From Bryopsis sp. KO-2023 (lineage: Eukaryota; Chlorophyta; Ulvophyceae; Bryopsidales; Bryopsidaceae), in NCBI GenBank assembly GCA_030272585.1, contig BSYQ01000008.1:4774001-4838000 (forward strand): a stretch of DNA of 64,000 nt, read 5' to 3'. Below the pieces are notes generated by a model, which was given only the letters and a program-made list of their open reading frames with translations, was not told the DNA's origin and did not search any database. The translations under genes and the position numbers were made by a program. This document shows positions 40,812-48,854 of this stretch, one piece after another; position 1 is the first letter of the stretch, and every line of letters begins with the position of its first letter.

Positions 40812-41430
40812 TGTAACGGTTGGTTATCGCAGCACTCGAGCTGGAACTACAAGAGTAGTTGCCATGCTTCCTGCAGCTGAAAAAGGGAAGGTTGCAAGAG
40901 TGCAACGTGTAGGAGCAGCGTGCGAGAGTGCGGCGTGTAGGAGTGCAGCGTGCAGCGGTGCAGCGGTGCAGCGTGCAGCGGTGGATGCAGCGTGCAGCAG
41001 TGCAGCGGTGCAGCGGTGCAGCGGTGTAGAGGTGCAGAGGTGCAGAGGTGCAGAGGTGCAGAGGTGCAGTAGTGCGACACCCTTGGAGTCACGACTACAA
41101 CCAAGCTCGATGGAGTTTGATGGATGATGATGTGGCAGCCATCAAAGTCGAGTTGTCAATTGGACGTGTGAGTTCTCGTGGAATAGGGGCACGTTCACAG
41201 TTGAGGTGGCAAGGAGATGTGTGAATTCCTAGTGAATAGTGACACGTCGACAGGAACAAGGGTTTGATGCGCTGTGGCGCTAGGGTATAAGAGTGTGGAA
41301 GGAAAAGGTCGTTGTATCTTCTTTATAACTTTATTCGTGTAAGGAAGTTCTATCTAACGAGACGCTTGAGGAAGGCACTCGTCCTCCTCTAGGAGGGCGA
41401 GGGGACCTTGAAAAAAGTAGCCTCGTTTCA
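40812..41430 (+). repeat. Element A 3' LTR
   Basis: The 619-bp copy of 206-824 is followed by CTCAA (41431-41435). It has a TATAAG box at 41286-41291. Confidence 0.92.
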
Positions 41431-41460
41431 CTCAAGGCCAGTAGACCCCTCTGGTTGAGC

Positions 41461-41463
41461 CAT
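41461..41463 (-). CDS. Element I gag start codon (exon before the A insertion: 41431-41463)
   Basis: The ATG at 41463-41461 on the minus strand opens the frame that runs to 41431 and, after removing element A and one copy of CTCAA, continues at 205 towards position 1. It is the first long frame after the leader of element I. Only the first ten or so codons lie on this side of A. Confidence 0.5.
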
Positions 41464-42115
41464 TTCCTCACACCTTCTATTGACCAAATAAAAGGGAAAC
41501 TCACTCACTGAAGCTCTCCAAGCACTTCAGTACAACTGTACTCTTTCCACCATCCAAGACACAACTGCCCTTGGTATGCTATGTAGCACTAAGGCTTCTC
41601 GAGAGCGCACACACACACACTAGAGCTCTCTAGGGTCTTGATAAGAGCTCAAGGAGAATAAATCTCAGCAACCCCAGTCACAGCCCTCACTGATGTTTGT
41701 GGGTTTCCAGAAAAACCTCAGCCCACTTTCACTTGCTTATCCACCCAAAAGAAAACACCCCTTTGAGTAGCAACAAGCCCTATGGACCCAAACAAGCACA
41801 CAGCACCACCAAAACTCTCCAACACTTGTCTTAGGGTACTTGACCTGACCCTTACCCTAACCTAGGGTAAACCACTCAGTGAACAAGAAAACAACCCAAG
41901 TTTTCCTTCGCGAACCCAAACGAACCACTATAGGCCACCCTGAAAAACGTCAGGATCTTCAAACGGCCATAACTTGCTCGTCTGAACTCCGATAACCGAG
42001 CGACAAAATGCTCTGGAAAGCTCTTTTTCTGTAGATACTTTTCGCAACCTTGGAATCCCAATTCCGAGTCGTGTGCGACCTCTAGCAGCCGAAAAACGTG
42101 CGCCAGTCGTCACTT
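41464..42115 (-). other. Element I leader
   Basis: About 650 bp between the primer binding site and the gag ATG on the minus strand. It is non-coding apart from chance frames. It includes a short CA microsatellite near 41608-41622. Confidence 0.5.
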
Positions 42116-42127
42116 GCTCCGAAACCA
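42116..42127 (-). other. Element I primer binding site
   Basis: TGGTTTCGGAGC on the minus strand, two bases after the LTR end. Confidence 0.8.
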
Positions 42128-42304
42128 ACTGTTTAGAACCTCTCCTGCACGACCTTGTCGCCCCAAAAGAAGCCCCCTGGACAGCCCCTTGAAGTCCTTT
42201 AACCCTCCAACCCCATGGGTCCCATCAACCACGTGGAGGAACCTAGCAAGCTAGGCGGACACCCTGTCCAGTCACATCACCCATCAGGGGGATGTGACAT
42301 CGAC

Positions 42305-42797
42305 TGTAACCATCCTTTGGGTGCGCCTTGCAGGCGATGGGTCAGGTGTTTCTTAGCAGGAAACGCTGCAAATCGAAAACCTTATACCCTTTATCGTTTC
42401 AACTAGGAGAGCTCGGTGAGAGGTCGGAATACAAGAGCTTTGGACGACCAAAAGCGTGGAGACTGAGGCACAAGTCGAACATGAACAAAAAGTGGTTACA
42501 AGGAAGAATAAAAACCCCCTTCTCTTATAGGGTAAAAGAGCCACTTCTTAGCTACTCATTTGTACAAAGTAGCTACCCCGTAGCTACCCATTTCTAATAC
42601 CCTAGCTTCACCCAACTACCCTTTATTAACTATTACCAACCCTTACAAATTGGAGGTACTCAGTGAGAAATACTGAGTACTGTTTCCTAAGTTTCACTGT
42701 TTCTGATAACATAAGCAGGACTTCTGAACGTCCTTCCCAGTACTGCAAGAGGAGCTGGACCCTTCTCCTGCCACAGACCCTTAAAATGCAGGTCACA
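42305..42797 (-). repeat. Element E 3' LTR with terminal GGTTACA extension
   Basis: 42312-42797 equals 46406-46891. On the minus strand it starts TGTGACC and ends AAGGAT, followed by GGTTACA (42311-42305). Confidence 0.88.
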
Positions 42798-44295
42798 GCT
42801 GTAACCCACTTCGTTTCCACTGTGAAGTACTCCGAATTTCATACCATCTACTCAGATGGTCTGCAACAAAATTGGCTTTCCCATCTATGTGTCTTACGGA
42901 GATACTTGAACAACCGCTGAACTGCAAATTTTCTTTGATTCCCGTTACTGCTCGCAAAGTTCTCAAATCTTTAATCGGTGTTGCCTCTTTCCCCTCTTGG
43001 GTAAGGTGTGCCCATAAACTTTTCACTGCTGCCCAATTATCGGAGAAAATCTGAACAGCAGTTCCTCTCCACAAATCTGCGGGTATTTCCTTAACGGCGC
43101 TCATGGCTGCCAATACTTCCCCCAAAAAACTTGAATGTTGTCCACTTATTTTTCCATGTCCGAGGTATAAAATCCTTCCCGAACCATCGGTCAAAATATA
43201 CCCGAAATACTCTGAGGTGTCGATAGAAGCCCAATCAACGAACAGCTTCCTTTGATTATCGCCGGCAGAAAATGCTCGGCAATAGCAACGACTCAACCAA
43301 CGCGATACCTTACTTTTCAGTTCTTCCTTTACCTCTTGTGGCGATACTTGATTGGCTTCCATCTTAGCCAAGAAATGCTGCATGTCCCATTCCAGAGTCG
43401 AGTTCTTGAAAGCATTCAGCAAACCGCGGAGCTGCTGAATCTCCCGCAGTTCTGCCGATCCCACCAGCTTGGCAATAGTTTCGTTCACTTTTTCCCACGG
43501 TATATCCGGGTGGAATTTTCCTTCTTGGATATGGAATCCGAGAAACTTTACCTCAGTTCCGCTGACGATTTTCCTCTGGTTGATCTGAAGTCCATACTCC
43601 TTGCATCGAGAAACGACCTTTTCGAAATTCTGGAAGCACTCCTCCACAGTAGCGCCGCCAATGAGCAGATCATCCATGTAACGGCGGAACTCTTCCAAAC
43701 CTTCGAATACACGGCACATCTTGTCGTTGAATACTCTAACGGACCAAGAAGTACCGTGGGGGATGGTGCTATTGACGAACTCTTTGCTCCCCACTTTGAA
43801 CGCCGTTAGTGCCTTGACCTCCTTCTTTATCGGCACTTTATTGTATGCCTTGGCTACATCCACGACGATGAAGTATTTCCATTTCCTTGGAATCGATCTC
43901 ACGAGTCTTCTTGCGTCCTGAATGCCCGGTTGATGCTCATCGCTGCCGTAGGTGTTGAGCTTCCTGAAGTCTATGATCGGTCTTGGCCCCTTTCTCCTTT
44001 CGCAGTAGCTTATCTGAGATGGATTCCAGTATACGCCTTGAGGGTAGTCCTTCCGATGCAGCGGTTCAATGAACCCGAGCTCCACTTGTTCCTTTAGCCA
44101 TTTCTGCACTTGTTCTTCGGATAATCGCTGGTCTTGAATACTCCTTTGAGGGACGTTTGACTTCGGCGGCTCTCTCCTATAGCCGCATTCCTCCAGCGAT
44201 ACTGCCATTTCCGCCATTTTAGTCTTCTGCGGAGGTACTAGAGTCCCGAAGACCTCCGGGTGTTTCCTCACCATTTCTTTCAGCGCTTCCGCCAT
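42793..44295 (-). CDS. pol: Element E reverse transcriptase-RNase H
   Basis: 500 codons from ATG at 44295. The frame is open upstream to the gag stop in the -1 register (AAC TAA read as AAA CTA). RT has the RPIIDFRKLN motif (near 43975) and catalytic YMDD (near 43675), with VDVAKAYNKVP as the palm lead-in. RNase H begins near 43240 (FVDWASID), and later Glu and Asp residues are in place. The frame runs past the polypurine tract and stops within the LTR palindrome. The RT is divergent from those of B, C, D and F. No integrase follows. Confidence 0.85.
   Translation of the reverse strand: MAEALKEMVRKHPEVFGTLVPPQKTKMAEMAVSLEECGYRREPPKSNVPQRSIQDQRLSEEQVQKWLKEQVELGFIEPLHRKDYPQGVYWNPSQISYCERRKGPRPIIDFRKLNTYGSDEHQPGIQDARRLVRSIPRKWKYFIVVDVAKAYNKVPIKKEVKALTAFKVGSKEFVNSTIPHGTSWSVRVFNDKMCRVFEGLEEFRRYMDDLLIGGATVEECFQNFEKVVSRCKEYGLQINQRKIVSGTEVKFLGFHIQEGKFHPDIPWEKVNETIAKLVGSAELREIQQLRGLLNAFKNSTLEWDMQHFLAKMEANQVSPQEVKEELKSKVSRWLSRCYCRAFSAGDNQRKLFVDWASIDTSEYFGYILTDGSGRILYLGHGKISGQHSSFLGEVLAAMSAVKEIPADLWRGTAVQIFSDNWAAVKSLWAHLTQEGKEATPIKDLRTLRAVTGIKENLQFSGCSSISVRHIDGKANFVADHLSRWYEIRSTSQWKRSGLQL
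42798..42820 (-). other. Element E GGTTACAGC nonamer and polypurine-like tract
   Basis: On the minus strand GTGGAAACGAAGTG (42820-42807) precedes GGTTACAGC (42806-42798) and the LTR start TGTGACC, a palindrome with one mismatch pair. The tract is less purine-pure than in C and D. Confidence 0.65.
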
Positions 44296-44357
44296 GGACT
44301 CTTTTTCTTGTTCGGATCTAGTCAGGCCCGCCCGAAGTCCCCTTTCGACGGGCCTTT

Positions 44358-46328
44358 TTAGTTTGATACCTCTCGGTCATTGAACTTGACCACCCCTTCG
44401 TGAGCAAAGGTTGCAACCTTGTAATTGCTCGGCAACTGCACTGGTAACTCGTTCCAGTTCCCTATCTGCACGCGGAAATACTGCCCGCGATAATTAAGTC
44501 CGGCATGGATGGCGATACTGCTCCCAGTTGGCACTACTGGCTTCAACTCGATTTCCTTGGAAGCCTTGATAGGTATCCACACGGTTGACAACGAGTGAGG
44601 TCGAAGGACGAGATTTCTCCCCAGCGGCACTGAATAGTAGTTCTCGGCAACGTTGATTATCTTCAAGTGACGCTTGGCAGAAGTGAGATCCAGGCTTTCT
44701 CCTTCCACTGGTTCTCTTTCTGGAAGAACCACTTCTTCTGGCAACCGTGTTACCATGCACTGCAGCGTTTTTCCGGATCCGATACTGATCCTCTTCCTCC
44801 GTACATCAATAACCGCGTTCAAGGAGTTGAGTATCGGCATTCCAACCAATAACTCATAGCCGGGCTCCTTCATCACATAAAAATCTGCGGAAACCTTCTT
44901 CCCCTCGGTGCCTATCTTGATGGAAGAAATGCTGCCTTCGGTTTCCACAGTCCTGCCATCAGCAGTTTTTATCTTGCCGGGTCCTCCCTCTTGTGTCGGC
45001 GAGACTCCCAATCTCTTTGCCAATCCGGAAGACATCACATTCACCGCGGCTCCCGTGTCGATGATTGCAAATTCCTCCACGCTCTCGGCAGCAGTGGATA
45101 CAAGGGACATTTTGGTGGTAAGCAGTCCTGCTGATCTCCCCACGGTCAATACTTCTTTGTAAGTTTTGCTTGTCGTGATTCCTCCGCATCCGGTGGATTT
45201 GGGAATCTTCTTTTGTTTGGGTCCTGTAGCAGTTTTGCTCTGGCGGTACTGCGTTCTTTCAGACTTCCTCCACTTCTTCGTTGGCACTTTCTCCACAGGT
45301 GCAACCGAGATAGTCCCGACATAGTTTGTCTCGGGTTGGTAGAGGTCTTCTTCTTCCAATCCCTCAAAATCATTGTGATCTTCGAAATGGGGTTCCTCGA
45401 ATTGGACCGTTCTTGCGGCCATTCCACGATATGGTGTACCACTTCTCCTGTATCCTCCAGTGTTTCTGGAACCACTGTTGCCTGCATTTCCGCTGCTTCC
45501 GTTTCTGGCCAACCAGCTCAAAAATCCACGAAATCTTCTGTCTCTCTTGCTCAATTGAGTGATGAAAAACTTGAGCGAGCCGAATGGTACCTCTTTTAGC
45601 TTCTGCTGCCAATCAGTTGGCGGCATATCTCCCTGTCTCACGGGTGTTTCCGTTTCTGCTGTTGCAGTACTGCCCATCGCTTCTCCTACGGCTCCAATGT
45701 CCATCGCGTCCCCTTGGAGTTTCGCTGTTGTATCTTCGAGGCGAAACACGTTGATGATCCATTCCTTTGCGTTTGCGATGGCGTCTACGTATGTGGCAGT
45801 CACCATTGCTGCCGTTCCGACTCTGCAATCCTTTGGAAGTAGTTTGAAGAAAATTTCTTTTATTTTCGCATCATCCACATCCTGTTCCACTGCCATTGCT
45901 TCTTGGCGAAACTGCTCGATCCACTGCAGCCACGTTTGCCCCTTTTTCTTGACACATTTGCGAAGGACTGCTTCCTTTTCTGAAGGACTCTCCAAGATAG
46001 CTCTTTCCGTTACGAGAAATCCTGCCACGTTCATCTTTAACGCATCAATATTTCCAGCCACTGCTGCTGGAGAAGCTGTGGGCCTCCCGTGTGATCCTGG
46101 AGGATACGCTGCGTCGAAGTCGGCCATCAGAACATTGTTAACTTCGTACAGTATTGCCAAAATATTCTCTCCGGGTCCTTCTGGGACATAGTGGTCCACC
46201 ACTGATGCGCAGAACTGCTGGTATGTCGCGTAGATCCTTGAGCGCTGAAACGCATACCGGAAATTTCTGGAAGTGATAGTCTCATATCGACATATCTTAT
46301 CCAGAGATGGTGATGGTATCCCCGCCAT
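44358..46328 (-). CDS. gag: Element E gag-protease
   Basis: First ATG at 46328. The frame is open up to and across the primer binding site. The N-terminal half is helical and of gag type without a zinc knuckle. The C-terminal part is an aspartic protease with IIDTGAAVNVMS (near 45070) and the flap/second Gly region GMPILNSLNAVID (near 44830). The leader before the ATG is only about 65 bases. It ends at 44358 with AAC TAA, where the RT frame overlaps. Confidence 0.78.
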   Translation of the reverse strand: MAGIPSPSLDKICRYETITSRNFRYAFQRSRIYATYQQFCASVVDHYVPEGPGENILAILYEVNNVLMADFDAAYPPGSHGRPTASPAAVAGNIDALKMNVAGFLVTERAILESPSEKEAVLRKCVKKKGQTWLQWIEQFRQEAMAVEQDVDDAKIKEIFFKLLPKDCRVGTAAMVTATYVDAIANAKEWIINVFRLEDTTAKLQGDAMDIGAVGEAMGSTATAETETPVRQGDMPPTDWQQKLKEVPFGSLKFFITQLSKRDRRFRGFLSWLARNGSSGNAGNSGSRNTGGYRRSGTPYRGMAARTVQFEEPHFEDHNDFEGLEEEDLYQPETNYVGTISVAPVEKVPTKKWRKSERTQYRQSKTATGPKQKKIPKSTGCGGITTSKTYKEVLTVGRSAGLLTTKMSLVSTAAESVEEFAIIDTGAAVNVMSSGLAKRLGVSPTQEGGPGKIKTADGRTVETEGSISSIKIGTEGKKVSADFYVMKEPGYELLVGMPILNSLNAVIDVRRKRISIGSGKTLQCMVTRLPEEVVLPEREPVEGESLDLTSAKRHLKIINVAENYYSVPLGRNLVLRPHSLSTVWIPIKASKEIELKPVVPTGSSIAIHAGLNYRGQYFRVQIGNWNELPVQLPSNYKVATFAHEGVVKFNDREVSN

Positions 46329-46393
46329 TCTTCCTTGTAGTCTTTGGAGTAGTCTTCCACGAAAACTTAAGTTCTCCAGAACGCTGTAACCTG

Positions 46394-46405
46394 GCTCCGA
46401 AACCA
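46394..46405 (-). other. Element E primer binding site
   Basis: TGGTTTCGGAGC on the minus strand. It is followed two bases later by another GGTTACAGC (46391-46383). Confidence 0.85.
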
Positions 46406-46891
46406 ATCCTTTGGGTGCGCCTTGCAGGCGATGGGTCAGGTGTTTCTTAGCAGGAAACGCTGCAAATCGAAAACCTTATACCCTTTATCGTTTCAACTAG
46501 GAGAGCTCGGTGAGAGGTCGGAATACAAGAGCTTTGGACGACCAAAAGCGTGGAGACTGAGGCACAAGTCGAACATGAACAAAAAGTGGTTACAAGGAAG
46601 AATAAAAACCCCCTTCTCTTATAGGGTAAAAGAGCCACTTCTTAGCTACTCATTTGTACAAAGTAGCTACCCCGTAGCTACCCATTTCTAATACCCTAGC
46701 TTCACCCAACTACCCTTTATTAACTATTACCAACCCTTACAAATTGGAGGTACTCAGTGAGAAATACTGAGTACTGTTTCCTAAGTTTCACTGTTTCTGA
46801 TAACATAAGCAGGACTTCTGAACGTCCTTCCCAGTACTGCAAGAGGAGCTGGACCCTTCTCCTGCCACAGACCCTTAAAATGCAGGTCACA
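46406..46891 (-). repeat. Element E 5' LTR
   Basis: 486 bp. A TATAAG box lies on the minus strand near 46619-46624. It is followed outward by the duplication ATCGAC. Confidence 0.88.
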
Positions 46892-46964
46892 ATCGACCAC
46901 CCACTACACCACGCCACCCACGTGGCTAGTGGAGGCGGCACACTCAGGCAAGGAGGGCATAACA

Positions 46965-47235
46965 CCCAACGACTCCCCACTTGGATGGCAGTTTACAGCC
47001 TTCTCTAGGGATTTCTTCTGAAAACACTGAATTAGATTCTGGAAAGAAAGCAGTACCTTCTGCAGCTCCTGGATTTGCGAAAAGAAGTTCTGGATCATTG
47101 GAATTCACCTTCCAGGGAATGCTCTCTCCTCCTTCAGCTCCAACCACTCCTCACACAGATGGCAGTTTACAGCTTTCTCTGGGGATCCTTCCTGAAAGCT
47201 CTCGGGTCAGTCCTGGAAGGGAAACACAAGAAGAC
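46965..47235 (+). pseudogene. Element G linker ORF, left piece
   Basis: An open frame with two copies of a roughly 60-residue unit (TPH.DGSLQ.SLGI..), followed by the F insertion at AAGAC. It is Ser/Pro-rich. From its position just before an RT start it is probably part of a protease-RT linker, but I recognise no domain. Confidence 0.45.
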
Positions 47236-47585
47236 TGTAGTGAATCGCCTGATTCAGAGCCTGCTGGGCCCTGAATCAGGAGATCTGACTGTAGGTTGGC
47301 GAGCTGGCAGCTCAGCAGGTGTCCCTGCTGAACTGGCAGCTCAGAACATTCTTTGATCTGACCTGATACAGTGATGGGTTCACTGTGTCAGCTCAGTAGT
47401 TGTCTGATCAGGGGATCAGGTCTTGTCAGAGGTGCTGCAGCAGGGTATTTGGGCAGCGCCTCTAGGGTATTGGTACACTTGGTTTTAACCTAGCTTTTAA
47501 CCTTGTTTGGAGTGCTTTGCACCTTGGTCTCCCTTTGTTTCACCTTCAGCTTGGCTGGCAGACTTGCAGAGTCGCAGCCGTTGCA
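47236..47585 (+). repeat. Element F 5' LTR
   Basis: 350 bp, TGTAGTG to GTTGCA, equal to 56194-56543. It contains the inverted repeat CTGATTCAG..CTGAATCAG near 47248-47278. No clear TATA box is seen. Confidence 0.93.
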
Positions 47586-47586
47586 T

Positions 47587-47598
47587 TGGTTTCGGAGC
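47587..47598 (+). other. Element F primer binding site
   Basis: TGGTTTCGGAGC, one base after the LTR. Confidence 0.87.
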
Positions 47599-48023
47599 AC
47601 TCTTGTGGCAAGATCACAAGTGATCTTGGGAGAGGTAGAGAGTTCTGGTGAAGCAGCAGGCGCAGAGTTTTCAGGCGCAAGGTTTTTGCAGAATCGATCA
47701 GGGCGCAGGGTAGCGCTGAGTGCAGGCATAGTTGGCGCAGTTTTCGCACAGTTTTGTGTAGGCGCAGTGCTGCACAGAGGTCGTTTTGTACGCAAGGTTA
47801 TAGTAGAGTTTGCAGGCGTTGCCTAGCATAGAACGTTGTCAGGCGCAGGTTTTGCGCAGCAGTAAGGGGCACAGTTCAGTGCGGGCACAGACGCAGATTT
47901 GCGCAGCCTTGAGTGGTAGAGTTTTGCAGGCGCAGGTTTTGCGCAGCAGCAAGGGGGCACAGACGCAGATTTGCGCGGCCTGAAGTGTTAGAGTTTGCGT
48001 AGCGGAACTAGGGTCGGCAGTTG
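47599..48023 (+). other. Element F leader with GCGCAG repeats
   Basis: Contains two imperfect copies of a roughly 70-bp block starting GCAGGCGCAGGTTTTGCGCAGCAG (about 47838-47930 and 47927-47995) and many GGCGCAG motifs. It could fold or serve packaging. No ORF is convincing here. Confidence 0.55.
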
Positions 48024-48344
48024 ATGAGCAGTGCGGGCTCAGGTTTTACAGTTGTTAGTTCTGACGAAGAGGAAGTGTCCTCTGACGGGTTTCCTAGTGA
48101 GAATCAGCCAGATCAGACTCGGACTTTACCTGCCTTTGTTTTCAGAGCAGGACCTATCAGGGAAAACAGGGTGCAGGAACCACTGAGTCAGGTGGAGGAG
48201 AGTTCAGTTTTGGCTCCCTCGCACGATCATTATTGGGTGTTTCGTCAGGGTACTTGGATATATTCTGTTACTTGTAGGAATCCGAACTGCCTTCTTTTGT
48301 TAGAGTGGCTTGAGAAGGAAAGGATCAGAACTAGCAACCTGTAA
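48024..48344 (+). CDS. Element F accessory ORFa (small, possible zinc-binding)
   Basis: 106 codons from ATG at 48024. An N-terminal Ser/Asp/Glu-rich stretch is followed by a basic-aromatic region. It carries the pattern HxH, 4 residues, RxG, 2, I, 4, C, 2, PxC (48222-48290), which recurs with identical spacing in ORFb. No family is recognised. His and Cys ligands suggest a small zinc site. It precedes gag, an unusual place for an extra retrotransposon gene. It could be a separately spliced product. Confidence 0.6.
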   Translation: MSSAGSGFTVVSSDEEEVSSDGFPSENQPDQTRTLPAFVFRAGPIRENRVQEPLSQVEESSVLAPSHDHYWVFRQGTWIYSVTCRNPNCLLLLEWLEKERIRTSNL

Positions 48345-48371
48345 AAGAGATCTTCTGACTCTGGTTGTTGT

Positions 48372-48854
48372 ATGAGTTTTGGTAGACCTGTAGCAGTGAG
48401 AAGTAGCGAAAGTGAGGCAGAAACAGACGAGGAAACTGTGATTCAGGGTGAGGCAGAGTTTCAGGGAAACCTGCCACCTGATCTGTTTACTTTCGCAGGG
48501 GACTGGGTTCCAGCTCCTTACAGGTTACCCAGACCGGTGCAGGTTCTGGGTCCAGTGAGACACCCGTTGGCAGTGGTGCCACCACCTCCTCTCAGAGCGC
48601 CTCCTCACGGCCACAGAAAGGCAGAACGCAGTGGTAACGTCATCAGATACTACGACTGTTCTGATCCTCAGTGTCCTATCTACAGATTGCAGAGGGCAAC
48701 GCAGGAGAGGCGTGAGCAGAACGAGCAGAGGCGTGAGCAGAACGAGCTGAGGCGCAGAAGGAATGTCAGGCGGGGAGGAGCAGATGGGGGTACCAGCCCC
48801 AGATCCTTTCGATCTGCAGGCAATGAGGCAGATGATAACAGATCTGCAGAATGA
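48372..48854 (+). CDS. Element F accessory ORFb (paralogue of ORFa)
   Basis: 160 codons from ATG at 48372, in the same frame as ORFa after its stop. It has an acidic Ser/Glu N-terminus and a Pro-rich middle. The same HxH..RxG..I..C..PxC pattern follows (48606-48674), then a Glu/Arg/Gln-rich charged helix and basic tail. The last 92 bases overlap the start of gag in another frame. The shared pattern and acidic start mark a tandem duplication of ORFa. Function is unknown. Confidence 0.6.
   Translation: MSFGRPVAVRSSESEAETDEETVIQGEAEFQGNLPPDLFTFAGDWVPAPYRLPRPVQVLGPVRHPLAVVPPPPLRAPPHGHRKAERSGNVIRYYDCSDPQCPIYRLQRATQERREQNEQRREQNELRRRRNVRRGGADGGTSPRSFRSAGNEADDNRSAE

Larger units (their letters stand above)
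206..41430 (+). mobile_element. Element A: non-coding LTR retrotransposon, nested host of B
   Basis: Two 619-bp LTRs (206-824 and 40812-41430) begin TG and end CA, match wherever compared, and are flanked by CTCAA at 201-205 and 41431-41435. A primer binding site follows the left LTR, and a polypurine tract precedes the right one. After removing element B and one CTCAA copy, A is about 9.5 kb with about 8.2 kb of interior in which no gag, protease, reverse transcriptase or integrase is recognisable. It is therefore a large non-autonomous element. Its polypurine tract and LTR start match element F, which suggests F-type proteins mobilise it. Confidence 0.88.
42305..46891 (-). mobile_element. 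Element E: short element without integrase, split terminal repeats
   Basis: A 4587-bp minus-strand element flanked by ATCGAC at 42299-42304 and 46892-46897. The shared LTR is 486 bp (46406-46891 and 42312-42797). The outer left end adds TGTAACC (42305-42311). Order is LTR, primer binding site, gag-protease, RT-RNase H, LTR. There is no integrase frame and no room for one. Ends and duplication length match C and D, so it is likely integrated by C-type integrase. Confidence 0.88.
1..46964 (-). mobile_element. Element I: outermost LTR retrotransposon, partial
   Basis: This is a minus-strand LTR element of which only the 5' LTR (42130-46964, split by element E), primer binding site, leader and first part of gag lie in the window. 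The rest continues beyond position 1. The body is interrupted by element A (206-41430). The sequence either side of A joins into one reading frame, and CTCAA is duplicated at 201-205 and 41431-41435. The second LTR is outside the window, so the family, full length and own target duplication cannot be stated. It is inserted into element G at about 46964/46965. Confidence 0.7.
42130..46964 (-). repeat. Element I 5' LTR, split by element E
   Basis: On the minus strand it starts TGTTATGCCC at 46964 and ends CTAAACA at 42130, with the 6-bp duplication ATCGAC of element E inside. Without E it is about 240 bp. The right boundary is fixed because the sequence after 46964 matches a repeat unit of element G. 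No second copy is in the window. Confidence 0.65.

Noticed and set aside
206-41430. The two A LTRs as independent solo LTRs
   Set aside because: The primer site and polypurine tract are correctly placed inside, the duplications match, and the flanking gag frame of I is continuous.
42305-46891. Element E as a DIRS-type tyrosine-recombinase element because of its split repeats
   Set aside because: There is no recombinase ORF, it has a 6-bp target duplication, and it uses the same primer site as the LTR elements.
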